A stretch of DNA of 64,000 nt from an uncultured Hyphomonas sp. (GCF_963678875.1 NZ_OY787456.1:992001-1056000), one strand, 5' to 3'. Positions 36,016 through 44,892 are shown, counted from the first letter of the stretch. The notes: generated by a model from the sequence alone, not told the origin. Translations and numbers: made by a program.

Positions 36016-36077
36016 GAGCGGCCGGACGGATATACCTTTTCCTCAAGGCCGCCGCTGTGGGCGGCCTTTTGTTTTTT
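36004..36077 (+). promoter_or_regulatory. trpS transcription attenuator (pause hairpin, antiterminator, terminator)
   Basis: Hairpin 1:2 is CGCTCCT (36004-36010) with AGGAGCG (36014-36020), beginning right after the Trp codons; an outer pairing CCGTCCG (from about 35976) with CGGACGG (36023-36029) can extend it. Terminator 3:4 is AAGGCCGCC (36045-36053) with GGCGGCCTT (36060-36068), then TTGTTTTTT. Antiterminator 2:3 is GCGGCC (36018-36023) with GGCCGC (36047-36052), which excludes both of the others. These parts match the standard attenuation mechanism. Confidence 0.8.
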
Positions 36078-36123
36078 CCGGTCTTCTGCGGCGTGCCTGT
36101 TTTCTTCAACAGGAGCTTCTCAC

Positions 36124-37131
36124 ATGACCTCTCAACGCCCCGTCATTCTCACTGGCGACCGCACCACGGGCCAATTGCACCTCGGCCACTATGTCGGGTC
36201 CCTGCGCAACCGGCTGGACCTGCAGGAAACGCACGACCAGTTCCTGCTGCTGGCCGATGCCCAGGCCCTGACGGACAATGCGCACAATATCGCGAAGGTC
36301 CGCGAGAATGTGTTCCAGGTCGCGCTGGATTACCTGGCCGCCGGCATTGATCCGGCAAAGTCCACGATCTGCCTTCAGTCTGCCTTGCCCGCGCTGGCAC
36401 AGCTGTCGATGCTGTACCTGAACTTCGTCACGGTCTCGCGGCTGGAGCGGAACCCGACGATCAAGGATGAAATCCAGGCGCGCGGCTTCGGGCGGGATAT
36501 TCCCGCCGGCTTTCTCTGCTACCCCGCAGCGCAGGCGGCGGACATCACGGCCTTCCGCGCGACGCTGGTGCCTGTGGGCGAAGACCAGGCGCCGCTTATC
36601 GAGCAGACGAACGAGATCGTCCGCCGCATCAATGCCGCCGCAGGGGCAGACCTGTTGCCGGAGGCGCGTGCGCTGATCCCCCCGGTGGGGCGGCTGCCGG
36701 GCATCGACGGGCGCCAGAAGATGAGCAAGTCCAGCGGCAACGCCATTCCCCTCTCGGCCAGCGCGGACGAGATTACACATGCCGTACGGCAGATGTTCAC
36801 CGATCCCAATCACTTGCGGGTGGAGGACCCCGGCTGTGTGGAAGGCAATGTCGTGTTCCGTTATCTCGATGCGTTCGATCCGGACAAGGCCGGGCTTGAG
36901 GCACTGAAGGACCATTACCGGCGCGGCGGACTGGGAGACCAGAAAGTGAAGCGGCGGCTGGAAGATATCCTGCAGGCGCTTCTGGAGCCGATCCGTACAC
37001 GGCGGGCAGAACTGGCAGACGCGCCGGACCATGTGATGGACGTCATTCGCAAGGGCACCGAACGCGCGCGTGAGATCACGGACCGCACATTTGACGATGT
37101 GACGCGCGGCCTGGGCCTGTTTGCCCTTTGA
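36124..37131 (+). CDS. trpS: tryptophanyl-tRNA synthetase
   Basis: 335 residues, normal length. The class I signatures are HLGH (QLHLGHYVGSLRN, about residue 20) and KMSKS (GRQKMSKSSGNAI, about residue 199). It attaches Trp to tRNA-Trp. The gene lies downstream of a Trp-peptide attenuator (35965-36077), so its expression should rise when charged tRNA-Trp falls. AGGAG precedes the ATG. No other tRNA-synthetase or trp biosynthesis gene shares the transcript. Confidence 0.98.
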   Translation: MTSQRPVILTGDRTTGQLHLGHYVGSLRNRLDLQETHDQFLLLADAQALTDNAHNIAKVRENVFQVALDYLAAGIDPAKSTICLQSALPALAQLSMLYLNFVTVSRLERNPTIKDEIQARGFGRDIPAGFLCYPAAQAADITAFRATLVPVGEDQAPLIEQTNEIVRRINAAAGADLLPEARALIPPVGRLPGIDGRQKMSKSSGNAIPLSASADEITHAVRQMFTDPNHLRVEDPGCVEGNVVFRYLDAFDPDKAGLEALKDHYRRGGLGDQKVKRRLEDILQALLEPIRTRRAELADAPDHVMDVIRKGTERAREITDRTFDDVTRGLGLFAL

Positions 37132-37158
37132 GGCGATTGCATGTGCGCCAGCATTCGG

Positions 37159-37190
37159 AAAAAAAGCGGGCCGGGGCTTCCCGGCCCGCT
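37159..37190 (-). terminator. terminator at the end of the MATE gene
   Basis: A 10-bp stem (AGCGGGCCGG 37165-37174 with CCGGCCCGCT 37181-37190) is bordered by seven A on the left, which read as a T-run on the minus strand. It terminates the MATE transcript; as a plus-strand terminator for trpS it has only a weak T tail. Confidence 0.85.
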
Positions 37191-37194
37191 TCTC

Positions 37195-38577
37195 CTATTG
37201 TGCCGGGCTGAGCGGTGCCCGGTGCGGTCCTGTCTTCAGCACCGGAATGGCTAGGGCGACAGCCATGACCACCGCCAGCGCATCCGATACCGGGAAGGCG
37301 AACCAGATCGCCGATGCACCCTTCACCGCCGCGAACGCCGCGATCAGCGCAGGCAGCAGGACGAAGGCTTTGGACAAGGTCAGCAGCCCTGCTTTCTGCG
37401 CCTGCCCGATGGCCTGGAAATAGAGCGCCAGCGACAGGACAGGCCCGGTGAACAGGTAGAACAGGCCCATGGGGCGCAAGATGTCTGCCACCTGATCGAT
37501 CACCTGCGGGTCGCCGATAAAAGCAGACCCGATGGCGCGGCCGCCCGTCAGGAACAACACTTCGACGCAGGCGCCATAGGTCAGCGCGCTGCCCATCGCG
37601 ATCTTCAGCACGGTGCGTGCCCGGTCATGAAGCCCGGCGCCCCAATTGTTTCCGGCTGTGCTCTGCAGGGCCAGCGCGAACGCCATGCTGGGCAGGAAGG
37701 CAAAGCCCAGCACGCGGGTCACGATGCCATAGGCCGCGATCGTATCCGCATAGTCCGCGCCCGCCGTCAGGCGCAGCGCGAGGATGACACAGGACGATAC
37801 GAGTGCGATGCCGATGAAGCTGAGGCTGAGCGGCGCGCCAAGCCCGGCGAGCGCGCCCCAGCCTCCGGTCCAGCGGTTTCGGCGCAATGCCTGCAGCGGC
37901 ACCGCACCTTGCCCGCGCCCACGCAGCCACACGAGCAGGAAAAGCCCGAAGAGCTGTGCCAGCACTGTGCCCCAGGCGGAGCCCGCCACGCCAAACTCCA
38001 TCTCGGCGATCAGGACATAGTTCATCCCGATATTGGCCAGCGTTACGCCAACCGACAGGAGCGCGACCAGGCCCGCCCGGCCTTCGTTCCGCCAGATGTC
38101 CGCATGCAGACTGAGGGCAAACTGTACGGGCACGGCGAAGACGGTGATTGCCATATAGGTGTAGGCCATGCGGGCGATGTCGGGATCGGACGCCGACAGG
38201 CGGTCTGCCACGGCGCGGCCGGTGCAGAGAAAGACAAGCATGACACCAGCCGCGATGGCGAGGGCCAGCCCATGGGCGCGGGCCACGGTTGCCCCGGCGC
38301 CGTCCGCATCGCCTGCGCCCAGCTGGCGGGCCAGCAGGCTGGACATGCCGCCGCTGACAAGGTTCGTCAGGGCGATCAGGACCATGACGGCGGGAAAGAC
38401 GAGGCCGATGGCCGTCATCGCATCCGTGCCGACGAAATGGCCCAGGAAGGCCGCGTCGATAATGTTGAGCAGCCCGTTCATCAGCATGATCAGCATCATG
38501 GGCAGGGCGTTGGCCGCGAACACCTTGCCGGGCGGCTGGTGCAGGAATCGATTGCCGGGCGATGGTCGTGAAGACAT
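37195..38577 (-). CDS. MATE family efflux transporter
   Basis: 460 residues, about 12 transmembrane helices in two six-helix halves. The opening MMLIMLMNGLLNIIDAAFLGHFVGTDAMTAIGLVFPAVMVLIALTNLVSGGMSSLLARQLGAGD is diagnostic of multidrug and toxic compound extrusion proteins, which export cationic drugs or metabolites against Na+ or H+. Substrate unknown. The ATG at 38577 has GAGGAG upstream. It converges with trpS and ends at its own terminator. Confidence 0.93.
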   Translation of the reverse strand: MSSRPSPGNRFLHQPPGKVFAANALPMMLIMLMNGLLNIIDAAFLGHFVGTDAMTAIGLVFPAVMVLIALTNLVSGGMSSLLARQLGAGDADGAGATVARAHGLALAIAAGVMLVFLCTGRAVADRLSASDPDIARMAYTYMAITVFAVPVQFALSLHADIWRNEGRAGLVALLSVGVTLANIGMNYVLIAEMEFGVAGSAWGTVLAQLFGLFLLVWLRGRGQGAVPLQALRRNRWTGGWGALAGLGAPLSLSFIGIALVSSCVILALRLTAGADYADTIAAYGIVTRVLGFAFLPSMAFALALQSTAGNNWGAGLHDRARTVLKIAMGSALTYGACVEVLFLTGGRAIGSAFIGDPQVIDQVADILRPMGLFYLFTGPVLSLALYFQAIGQAQKAGLLTLSKAFVLLPALIAAFAAVKGASAIWFAFPVSDALAVVMAVALAIPVLKTGPHRAPLSPAQ

Positions 38578-38781
38578 CACTCACTCCTCAAAAGGAAGCA
38601 TTCCGACTGGGATGGGGGCCTGCATTACCCACCGTCGAAATGCATCGAGGGTGAGGGATCGTTGTCTTGAAAGAGCTTCACCGTGACGGAACGTCTGCAG
38701 GCGGCAGGTGCTCATGACCTTGCGCGGGGCAATAGGCCGGGCCGGGGTGGGTTGTCAACTGCGTTTCTCGGGGTGGCTATA

Positions 38782-39732
38782 TCAGGAGGGCATGGCCAGC
38801 AGCGGCTTGCGGGCGCCGGGCCGGGCATAGGCGGCGAGGGCGGCTTGCCAGTCTTCGAGTGGAAAAACATCCGTATCCGGCATATGTGCTGTGCGCAGCC
38901 GGGGCCAGAGATCGCGGAACAGGGCTTGCCACGCCTCAGGCGCCAGCGGGCCGAGGCTTTCGCGCAGGTGAAAGCGCGCGTGCTTCGCGCGTGCCTGCAC
39001 CCCCGGCAGCACGGGCTGGCCGGACAAGAGGCCATAGCTTACAAGAACGCCAGCCGCCGGCAGGGCGTTGAGGATCGCTGAGCCGGCTGCTCCGCCAACC
39101 GCATCGAAGGCGAGGTCAGCTGTGGCCGCGGCGGCCTTCACGGCGGCCATGTCTGCCAGCGGCACGGGGCGGATGCCCAGCGCCTCCAGCGGTGACCGGC
39201 GGCTATCGGAGCGGCAGATGCCGGTCACGCTGCACGCCCCCTGTTGGAGGGCCCATTGTCCAAGCAGTCCGACGCAGGCAGAGCCCGCGCCCGTCAGCAC
39301 CACATGCCGGTCCCGCGCTGGCCAGGCCTTCAGCATCAGGTGCGCGGCCAGCGGATTGATATAGGCCCGCGCAGCGAGATCGTCCGGAATGTCGTCCGGA
39401 ACGGGGATTGCCAGCGCAGGGTCGCAGTCGAGATATGTCTGCCATGTGCCGTCGCCGCGCAGGGGCAGCACGCGGCGGCCAGTCAGGTGCGCATGGGCCG
39501 CCGGTGCCTCAACGACCCGGCCAACGCCCTCATAGCCCGCCACCAGCGGTGGCTGCACCCGGTGCGCATAGGCGCCGGTGATCGGGATCAGGTCCGACGG
39601 GTTCACCGGGGCCAGCATCATGGCAACGCGCAGCCGGCCCTCTGCACGCGGAGGCAATGGCGTGCGCTCTAGCGTCAGGCTTTCAGCTGGCGGACCGAAG
39701 CGGTGATAGCGAAGTGCGGTAGAGACGGTCAT
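38782..39732 (-). CDS. zinc-independent alcohol dehydrogenase/enoyl reductase (MDR family)
   Basis: 316 residues of the medium-chain dehydrogenase/reductase fold: AGYEGVGRVVEAPAAH and TYLDCDPALAIPVPDDIPDDLAARAYINPLAAHLML, then VLTGAGSACVGLLGQWALQQGACSVTGICRS for NAD(P) binding. It resembles the 2-enoyl thioester reductase (ETR1/MECR) and quinone-reductase group, with a short C-terminus. No zinc-site cysteines. The substrate is not determined. Monocistronic; 204 bases of non-coding DNA separate it from the MATE gene. Confidence 0.85.
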   Translation of the reverse strand: MTVSTALRYHRFGPPAESLTLERTPLPPRAEGRLRVAMMLAPVNPSDLIPITGAYAHRVQPPLVAGYEGVGRVVEAPAAHAHLTGRRVLPLRGDGTWQTYLDCDPALAIPVPDDIPDDLAARAYINPLAAHLMLKAWPARDRHVVLTGAGSACVGLLGQWALQQGACSVTGICRSDSRRSPLEALGIRPVPLADMAAVKAAAATADLAFDAVGGAAGSAILNALPAAGVLVSYGLLSGQPVLPGVQARAKHARFHLRESLGPLAPEAWQALFRDLWPRLRTAHMPDTDVFPLEDWQAALAAYARPGARKPLLAMPS

Positions 39733-39877
39733 GCGGGCGGTATAGGGGGATTGCCGCCGCGGTGCGCCGGATTTTAGCGGAATCAGGGATTTTCCTGGCG
39801 CTCAATCTTCCATTGCTTTTGGGATGGCGCTTGCTTGCGCGGCGCGCATTTCTTTCCTCTTTTTGATCTACAGGATC

Positions 39878-39899
39878 AAAAAGTCCGGCGAAGCCGGAC
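39878..39899 (-). terminator. terminator of tRNA-Pro
   Basis: On the minus strand GTCCGGC-TTC-GCCGGAC is followed by TTTTT (A-run at 39878-39882 on the plus strand). It lies 11 bases past the tRNA 3' end. Confidence 0.85.
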
Positions 39900-39909
39900 C
39901 GGAAAGAAA

Positions 39910-39986
39910 TGGTCGGAGTGAGAGGATTCGAACCTCCGGCCCCTGCCTCCCGAAGACAGTGCTCTACCAGGCTGAGCTACACTCCG
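39910..39986 (-). tRNA. tRNA-Pro (anticodon CGG)
   Basis: A 77-base cloverleaf with encoded CCA (39910-39912 as TGG on the plus strand). Acceptor CGGAGTG/CACTCCG, D-arm GCTC..GAGC, anticodon stem CTGTC/GGCAG around loop TTCGGGA (anticodon CGG, reads CCG), T-arm GGAGG-TTCGAAT-CCTCT. The C1-G72 pair is characteristic of bacterial tRNA-Pro. All stems pair, with G-U at one anticodon-stem position. Its own terminator follows. Confidence 0.97.
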
Positions 39987-40054
39987 CGCCGAAGAAGGGG
40001 CTGTTTACGCCCCGCGGCGGATTTTGCAAGGGGGCAAAAGCGGGCGCGCACAGC

Positions 40055-40741
40055 TTATCCCGCGGCAGGCCCGGAAAGAGGTAGCGCCGGTTCGGCCTCG
40101 CCGGGCGCCCATTGGGGATATTTCTTCATGATCGCCTTGAAACGCGCGCTGTCCTTGTGTCCGGCCAGCCAGGTTTTCACCGGGCCGGGCGCCGCGCTTT
40201 CCCACCAGTCCATGTCTGTATGGGCGAACTGGCGCACGAAGGGGAAGATCGCCATGTCGGCCAGCGTCGGCGCCGGGTCAAACAGTTGCCCGCCATTCGC
40301 CGCGATCCGCTCCGACAGGCCTTCCAGGATGGCGAGCCCGGCATCGCGATTGGCCACCGGGTCAGCGCCCTCATCCTCATACCGGTTCGGGTATTTGTAG
40401 CGGTCGAGCGCGCGTTTGAACGGCCCGTCATTCTGCGCGATCAGCGCGTCGGTCTCCGCCGCATCCGCGCTGAGCCAGCCTTCGGGATCGGCCTCCGCCA
40501 GCGCCCAGCGCATCACGTCGAGGCTTTCGTCGATCACCTCGCCGCTCTCCAGCACCAGCACCGGCACCGTGCCCTTGGGGCTCGCCTCCAGCATCTCCGC
40601 CGGCTTGTCGCGCAGCACCACTTCCCGCACGCGAATGTCCAGCCGCGCCGCCGACAGGCCAAGCCGTGCGCGCATGGCATAGGGACAGCGGCGGAACGTG
40701 TAGAGGATCGGGGCTGTCACCGGGGTCTCCGGGCCGCTCAC
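40055..40741 (-). CDS. glutathione S-transferase family protein
   Basis: 228 residues. The N-terminal thioredoxin-like domain starts ILYTFRRCPYAMRARLGLSAA, with a CPYA motif at the glutathione-binding position, and has KGTVPVLVLESGEVIDESLDVMRWAL; the C-terminal helical domain has LADMAIFPFVRQF. It is a stand-alone GST of unclear substrate. The GTG start at 40741 overlaps the stop of the upstream trhO gene as GTGA, so the two are probably co-translated, and the GST may act with a tRNA-modification gene only by operon sharing. Confidence 0.9.
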   Translation of the reverse strand: MSGPETPVTAPILYTFRRCPYAMRARLGLSAARLDIRVREVVLRDKPAEMLEASPKGTVPVLVLESGEVIDESLDVMRWALAEADPEGWLSADAAETDALIAQNDGPFKRALDRYKYPNRYEDEGADPVANRDAGLAILEGLSERIAANGGQLFDPAPTLADMAIFPFVRQFAHTDMDWWESAAPGPVKTWLAGHKDSARFKAIMKKYPQWAPGEAEPALPLSGPAAG

Positions 40742-41688
40742 GCTTCTTCGCGGCGGCGGTTGGCGGCCGCTTCAGGCCCCATATGCGCCTCGCCGCGCTT
40801 GCGGGCGAGGTTGATCTGCTTCTGGCGCTCGGCGAAGCGGCGCTTCTGGTCGGGCGTCATCTCGTCGATGCAATGCGGGCAGGAGACGCCGGGCACATAG
40901 GCATTGCCCTGCTTGTCTTCCTCAGTGATCGGCCGCTTGCACGCGTGGCACATGTCATAGTCGCCGGGCGTCAAATCATGCTTCACCGAGACACGCTCGT
41001 CGAACACGAAACACTCGCCGCGCCACAGGCTCTCTTCTTCCGGAACCTCTTCCAGGTATTTCAGGATGCCGCCGTGCAGGTGGTAGACATCGTCGATGCC
41101 TTCGGCCTTCACGAAGCTGGTCGCCTTCTCGCAGCGGATGCCGCCGGTGCAGAACATGGCGATCTTCGGCTTGCGGCCTTCGGCTTCCAGTTTCTCGCGG
41201 AACTCGCGGAACCATTCCGGGAATTCGCGGAAGGACTTGGTTTCCGGGTCGATCGCGCCCTCGAACGTGCCGATGGCATATTCATAGTCATTGCGCGTAT
41301 CGATCAGCACCGTGTCCGGGGCGCTGATCAGGGCGTTCCAGTCTTCCGGCGTGACATAGGTGCCCACCAGAGCGTTCGGGTCCGTCCCCGGCACGCCCAT
41401 GGTGACGATCTCCTGCTTCAGGCGCACTTTCAGGCGCAGGAACGGGTTCTCGTCCGCTTCGGAGAATTTTGCCTCCAGCGCCTCGGCGCCCGGCAGGGCG
41501 CGCAGCGTGGCCAGCGCGGTGTCGATGCCCTCGGGGCTCGCGGCGATGGTACCGTTCACGCCCTCGGCGGCCAGCAGCACGGTGCCTTTGACACCGGCGG
41601 CTTCCAGCGTGGCGCGCAGCGGTTCACGCGCGGCCTCGAAGGCCGGGAACGGGAAGAACAGGTAGAAGGCGGCAATACGTGTGGTCAT
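40738..41688 (-). CDS. trhO: tRNA uridine(34) hydroxylase TrhO (rhodanese-like)
   Basis: 316 residues. An N-terminal acylphosphatase-like domain (IAAFYLFFPFPAFEAAREPLRATLEAAGVKGTVLLAAEGVNGT) precedes a rhodanese domain with the persulfide Cys in MFCTGGIRCEKATSFV, and a C-terminal Cys-rich zinc-like segment (CHACKRP, CPHCIDEM). TrhO (YceA) makes 5-hydroxyuridine at tRNA position 34 with oxygen. The start at 41688 is by family. Followed directly by a GST gene. Confidence 0.93.
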   Translation of the reverse strand: MTTRIAAFYLFFPFPAFEAAREPLRATLEAAGVKGTVLLAAEGVNGTIAASPEGIDTALATLRALPGAEALEAKFSEADENPFLRLKVRLKQEIVTMGVPGTDPNALVGTYVTPEDWNALISAPDTVLIDTRNDYEYAIGTFEGAIDPETKSFREFPEWFREFREKLEAEGRKPKIAMFCTGGIRCEKATSFVKAEGIDDVYHLHGGILKYLEEVPEEESLWRGECFVFDERVSVKHDLTPGDYDMCHACKRPITEEDKQGNAYVPGVSCPHCIDEMTPDQKRRFAERQKQINLARKRGEAHMGPEAAANRRREEA

Positions 41689-41863
41689 GGCGCCGCTTAT
41701 GCCAGATTGCGCGGCAGAATTGAACATTCAGCTGCACGCGGCAAATCGGTCCCTGCGCCGTTCATGGGCAGGCGGTTCGCTTTGCCACAGGCGCCGCCGG
41801 TTTTGATTGCCCCCGTCCGGGGCTTCGCCTACCGTCCGCTAGGTAAAGCCCATGGAGACTTTA

Positions 41864-42391
41864 ATGAAGATTCGTCAAACCACCCTTGCCATCGCCGCGA
41901 TTGCCGGCGTTTCCCTGCTCGCTGCGTGCGGCGGCAGCGACACGAGCGCCCCGGAATCCGAGGTCGCACCGGCGGCTGAGGAAATCGTTCTGGAAAACGG
42001 CATGACGCCGAAAGAACAGATCGAACTGCGCCAGGGCCAGTACAAGAAGCTGGGCAAGGCCTTCAAGACGATCAGCGACGGACTGAAAGCGGGTGAGCCG
42101 GACGTGGCCGCCATCCAGGCCGCTGCCGCCAGCGTGCCGGTGGAAACCGCAGGCATGGCAGACTGGTTCCCGGCCGGTACGGGCCCGGAAGCCGGCGTGG
42201 AGACCGAAGCATTGCCCGCCATCTGGGACGAGGCAGACCTGTTCGCCGAGAAAGTCGCAGACTTCCAGACCGCCGCAGCTGCGCTCGCCGCAGCGGGCGA
42301 AACCGGCGACATGGCCGCCATCGGCGCCGCCTTCGCCACGACCGGCGGCACCTGCAAATCCTGCCACGAAACTTTCCGCGCGGACGACTGA
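41864..42391 (+). CDS. cytochrome c' family lipoprotein
   Basis: 175 residues. The lipobox LLAAC (Cys about residue 24) after a short signal suggests a lipid anchor, with an acidic linker. The mature domain fits the four-helix cytochrome c'/c556 fold (RQGQYKKLGKAFKTISDGL, DWFPAGTGPEAGVETEALPAIWDEADLF) and ends in the haem-c motif CKSCH. The protein should sit in the periplasm and carry electrons or bind NO. The b-type cytochrome gene starts 7 bases downstream, so they form a pair, probably an electron-transfer unit. Confidence 0.9.
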   Translation: MKIRQTTLAIAAIAGVSLLAACGGSDTSAPESEVAPAAEEIVLENGMTPKEQIELRQGQYKKLGKAFKTISDGLKAGEPDVAAIQAAAASVPVETAGMADWFPAGTGPEAGVETEALPAIWDEADLFAEKVADFQTAAAALAAAGETGDMAAIGAAFATTGGTCKSCHETFRADD

Positions 42392-42397
42392 TCCGCG

Positions 42398-43072
42398 ATG
42401 GCAAAGGGTAACCGTATCCTCGTCTGGGACGGGGCGCTGCGCCTGTTTCACTGGTCCATCGTGTTGCTGGTGGCTGCCATGTGGTGGTCGGCGGAAAACC
42501 ACATGATGGACTGGCACCGGCGGATGGGGATGATCCTGGTCGGGCTGATCGTCTTCCGCCTGGCCTGGGGCATTCTCGGCTCCCGCACGTCGCGGTTCAC
42601 CAGCTGGCGGATCGGGCCGGGCGCCATTCTCGGTTACCTGAAGGGCCTCGCCAGCGGGGCCCACAAACCGGATTTCGGGCACAATCCCATCGGCACGCTC
42701 AGCGTGATCGCCATGCTGGCGGCGCTCAGCGTGCAGGTGGGCACCGGCCTCTTCGCCGTGGATACCGACGGGATGGAGTCCGGCCCGCTCGCCATTCTCG
42801 TCTCGTTCGATGCCGGGCGTCAGGCGGCGGAAATCCACGAGGTGAGCTTCAACATCCTCGTCGCCCTGATCGGCCTGCACGTTGCGGCCGTGGCGGCCTA
42901 TCTCATCTTCTTCAAGGACAATCTCATCCGCCCGATGATCACCGGCCGCCGTGCGCGGGAAGACTTCGAAGCGGGCGAGACGTTGGCCGACAGCCAGCTC
43001 TCATGGGTGCGCCTCGCCATCTCCGTGGCGATTGCATTTGCGGCCATGTGGGGCATTTCCAACGCTGGCTGA
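42398..43072 (+). CDS. cytochrome b561-like membrane protein
   Basis: 224 residues, four to five transmembrane helices of the Ni/Fe-hydrogenase-type/prokaryotic cytochrome b561 family. Candidate haem-ligand His are in RLFHWSIVLL, MDWHRRMGMILVGLIVFRLAWG, and EIHEVSFNILVALIGLHVAAVAAYL. It takes electrons across the inner membrane, here most likely with the adjacent cytochrome c' lipoprotein as partner. Inferred pairing, from operon and co-occurrence in proteobacteria. Confidence 0.9.
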   Translation: MAKGNRILVWDGALRLFHWSIVLLVAAMWWSAENHMMDWHRRMGMILVGLIVFRLAWGILGSRTSRFTSWRIGPGAILGYLKGLASGAHKPDFGHNPIGTLSVIAMLAALSVQVGTGLFAVDTDGMESGPLAILVSFDAGRQAAEIHEVSFNILVALIGLHVAAVAAYLIFFKDNLIRPMITGRRAREDFEAGETLADSQLSWVRLAISVAIAFAAMWGISNAG

Positions 43073-43771
43073 TCAGGCGCGGGACAGCCAGTTCCGCAGT
43101 GCTGTTGTGACGGCCTCCGGCTGTTCCAGCGGAGTCATGTGGCCGGCATCCGGGATCATGACGAGGTTCGCGCCCGGTATCAGCGAAGCCATATCGCGGT
43201 GGCTTTCCGGCGGGGTGAGCACGTCTTCCTCTCCGCAGGCGACCAGAACCGGGCAGGCCAGCGCCGCCAGCGCAGCCCGGTTGTCAGGGCGCGGCAGGCG
43301 GGTCTGGCGCACGAAGACATCGGTGCCGAGACGCTCGGTCATCGCGCGGATTTCGGCCACCAGTTCCGCATTCTCCCGGTTCTGCGGGGCGAGATAGGCG
43401 CTCGCCAGCTGATCGCTGAAGCCGTGGAAACGGGTGGCGCGTTCGGCCATGTCAGCGGTCTTGCGCCGGGCAGCGAGGCTTTCCTCGGTGTCTGGCAGCA
43501 TGACCGTATCGAGCAGGGCGAGACGGCGGATGCGCTCTGGCGCCTGACGCACCATGTCCATGGCGACGATGCCACCAAAGGAGAAGCCCGCCAGCGCGAA
43601 CTGGTCTTCCGCCATGGTCAGCACCGAGGCGGCAAGCTCTGCGAAGGAGCGCCCGCGCGTCACATCCGCCACGACCGGGCGGCAAACGTCTTTCAGCGCA
43701 TCGACCTGGTGGCGCCACAGGCCGTGATCATTGAGGCGTCCGGGAATAAGGATCAGCTGCGGCAGAGCCAT
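43073..43771 (-). CDS. alpha/beta hydrolase
   Basis: 232 residues. The alpha/beta-hydrolase elbow FALAGFSFGGIVAMDMV contains the Ser in G-x-S-x-G (GFSFG), an Asp is in VACGEEDVLTPPE, and the His in IPDAGHMTPLEQPE. Substrate unknown; it resembles small esterases and carboxylic-ester hydrolases. The stop abuts that of the convergent cytochrome b gene. It follows ispH on the same strand by 12 bases and may share its transcript. Confidence 0.9.
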   Translation of the reverse strand: MALPQLILIPGRLNDHGLWRHQVDALKDVCRPVVADVTRGRSFAELAASVLTMAEDQFALAGFSFGGIVAMDMVRQAPERIRRLALLDTVMLPDTEESLAARRKTADMAERATRFHGFSDQLASAYLAPQNRENAELVAEIRAMTERLGTDVFVRQTRLPRPDNRAALAALACPVLVACGEEDVLTPPESHRDMASLIPGANLVMIPDAGHMTPLEQPEAVTTALRNWLSRA

Positions 43772-43783
43772 ACCGGATACGCC

Positions 43784-44731
43784 TCAGACCGACAGGACGC
43801 GCGGCAGCTTGAACGTCACCGTCTCGCGGGCGGTTTCGATGTTCTGGACCGTCACGTCGAAGCGGGACCGGCAGGCTGCGATCACGCCCTGCACCAGGTC
43901 TTCCGGTGCGCTGGCCCCGGCGGTCAGGCCCAGAAGCGTGACGCCGTCGAACCAGTCCCAGTCGATGTCCTCGGCGCTGGCGACCAGTTCGGCCCGGTCG
44001 GCCCCGGCGCGCAGGGCGACCTCGACAAGGCGTTTGGAGTTCGAGCTGGTCTCGGCGCCAATGACGAGCACGAGGCCCGTGCCCTCGCCGATCACCTTCA
44101 CGGCTTCCTGACGGTTGGTGGTGGCGTAGCAGATGTCTTCCTTGTGCGGCGTCGAGATGCCGGGAAAGCGCTTCTGCAGCGTCGCCACGATGTCGGCGGT
44201 GTCGTCCACGCTGAGCGTCGTCTGGGTGACGAAGGCGAGGTTGGACGGGTCTTTCGGCTGGAAGGCTTCGGCATCCTCCACCGTCTCGATCAGATGGATG
44301 CGGCCTTCGGGTAACTGGCCCATCGTGCCGATGACTTCGGGGTGTCCGGCATGGCCGATCAGCACGATTTCGCGGCCATCGCGGTCATGGCGCTCGGCCT
44401 CGACATGCACCTTGGAGACCAGCGGGCAGGTCGCGTCGACGAAGATCATGTTGCGGGACCGGGCCTCTGCGGGCACCGATTTCGGCACGCCATGAGCGGA
44501 GAAGATGACCGGGCGGTCCTCCGGGCACTCGTCCAGTTCTTCGACGAAAACGGCGCCCATTTGCTCCAGCCGGGAGACAACGTGTGCATTGTGGACGATC
44601 TCGTGACGCACATAGACCGGCGCGCCCCATTTGCGCAGCGCTTCCTCGACGATCTGGATGGCGCGGTCGACCCCGGCGCAGAAGCCTCTGGGGGCGGCGA
44701 GGCGGATTGTGAGCGGGCGCCTTTCCGTCAT
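43784..44731 (-). CDS. ispH: 4-hydroxy-3-methylbut-2-enyl diphosphate reductase IspH
   Basis: 315 residues. The three Cys that hold the 4Fe-4S cluster are in APRGFCAGVDRAI, VDATCPLVSKVHVEAERHDRD and DICYATTNRQEAVK; the conserved Glu and His residues of the active site are also present (SAHGVPKSV, GHAGHPEVIGT). IspH makes IPP and DMAPP in the last step of the MEP isoprenoid pathway. The start at 44731 follows the family. Confidence 0.98.
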   Translation of the reverse strand: MTERRPLTIRLAAPRGFCAGVDRAIQIVEEALRKWGAPVYVRHEIVHNAHVVSRLEQMGAVFVEELDECPEDRPVIFSAHGVPKSVPAEARSRNMIFVDATCPLVSKVHVEAERHDRDGREIVLIGHAGHPEVIGTMGQLPEGRIHLIETVEDAEAFQPKDPSNLAFVTQTTLSVDDTADIVATLQKRFPGISTPHKEDICYATTNRQEAVKVIGEGTGLVLVIGAETSSNSKRLVEVALRAGADRAELVASAEDIDWDWFDGVTLLGLTAGASAPEDLVQGVIAACRSRFDVTVQNIETARETVTFKLPRVLSV

Positions 44732-44892
44732 TTCATCTCGTCTCCGGTTGCCTTGGCGACCCACCTGCCTTAGCGGCGTTGCACGGGGGCGCGTAGCCCT
44801 TTAACACAGGCCGGGCAAGTTCAGATGGGGTGCCGTGCCGCCCAGCCAAGAGATACGCCAACAGATTCTGGCCAAGAAGGACAGCGAAACGC

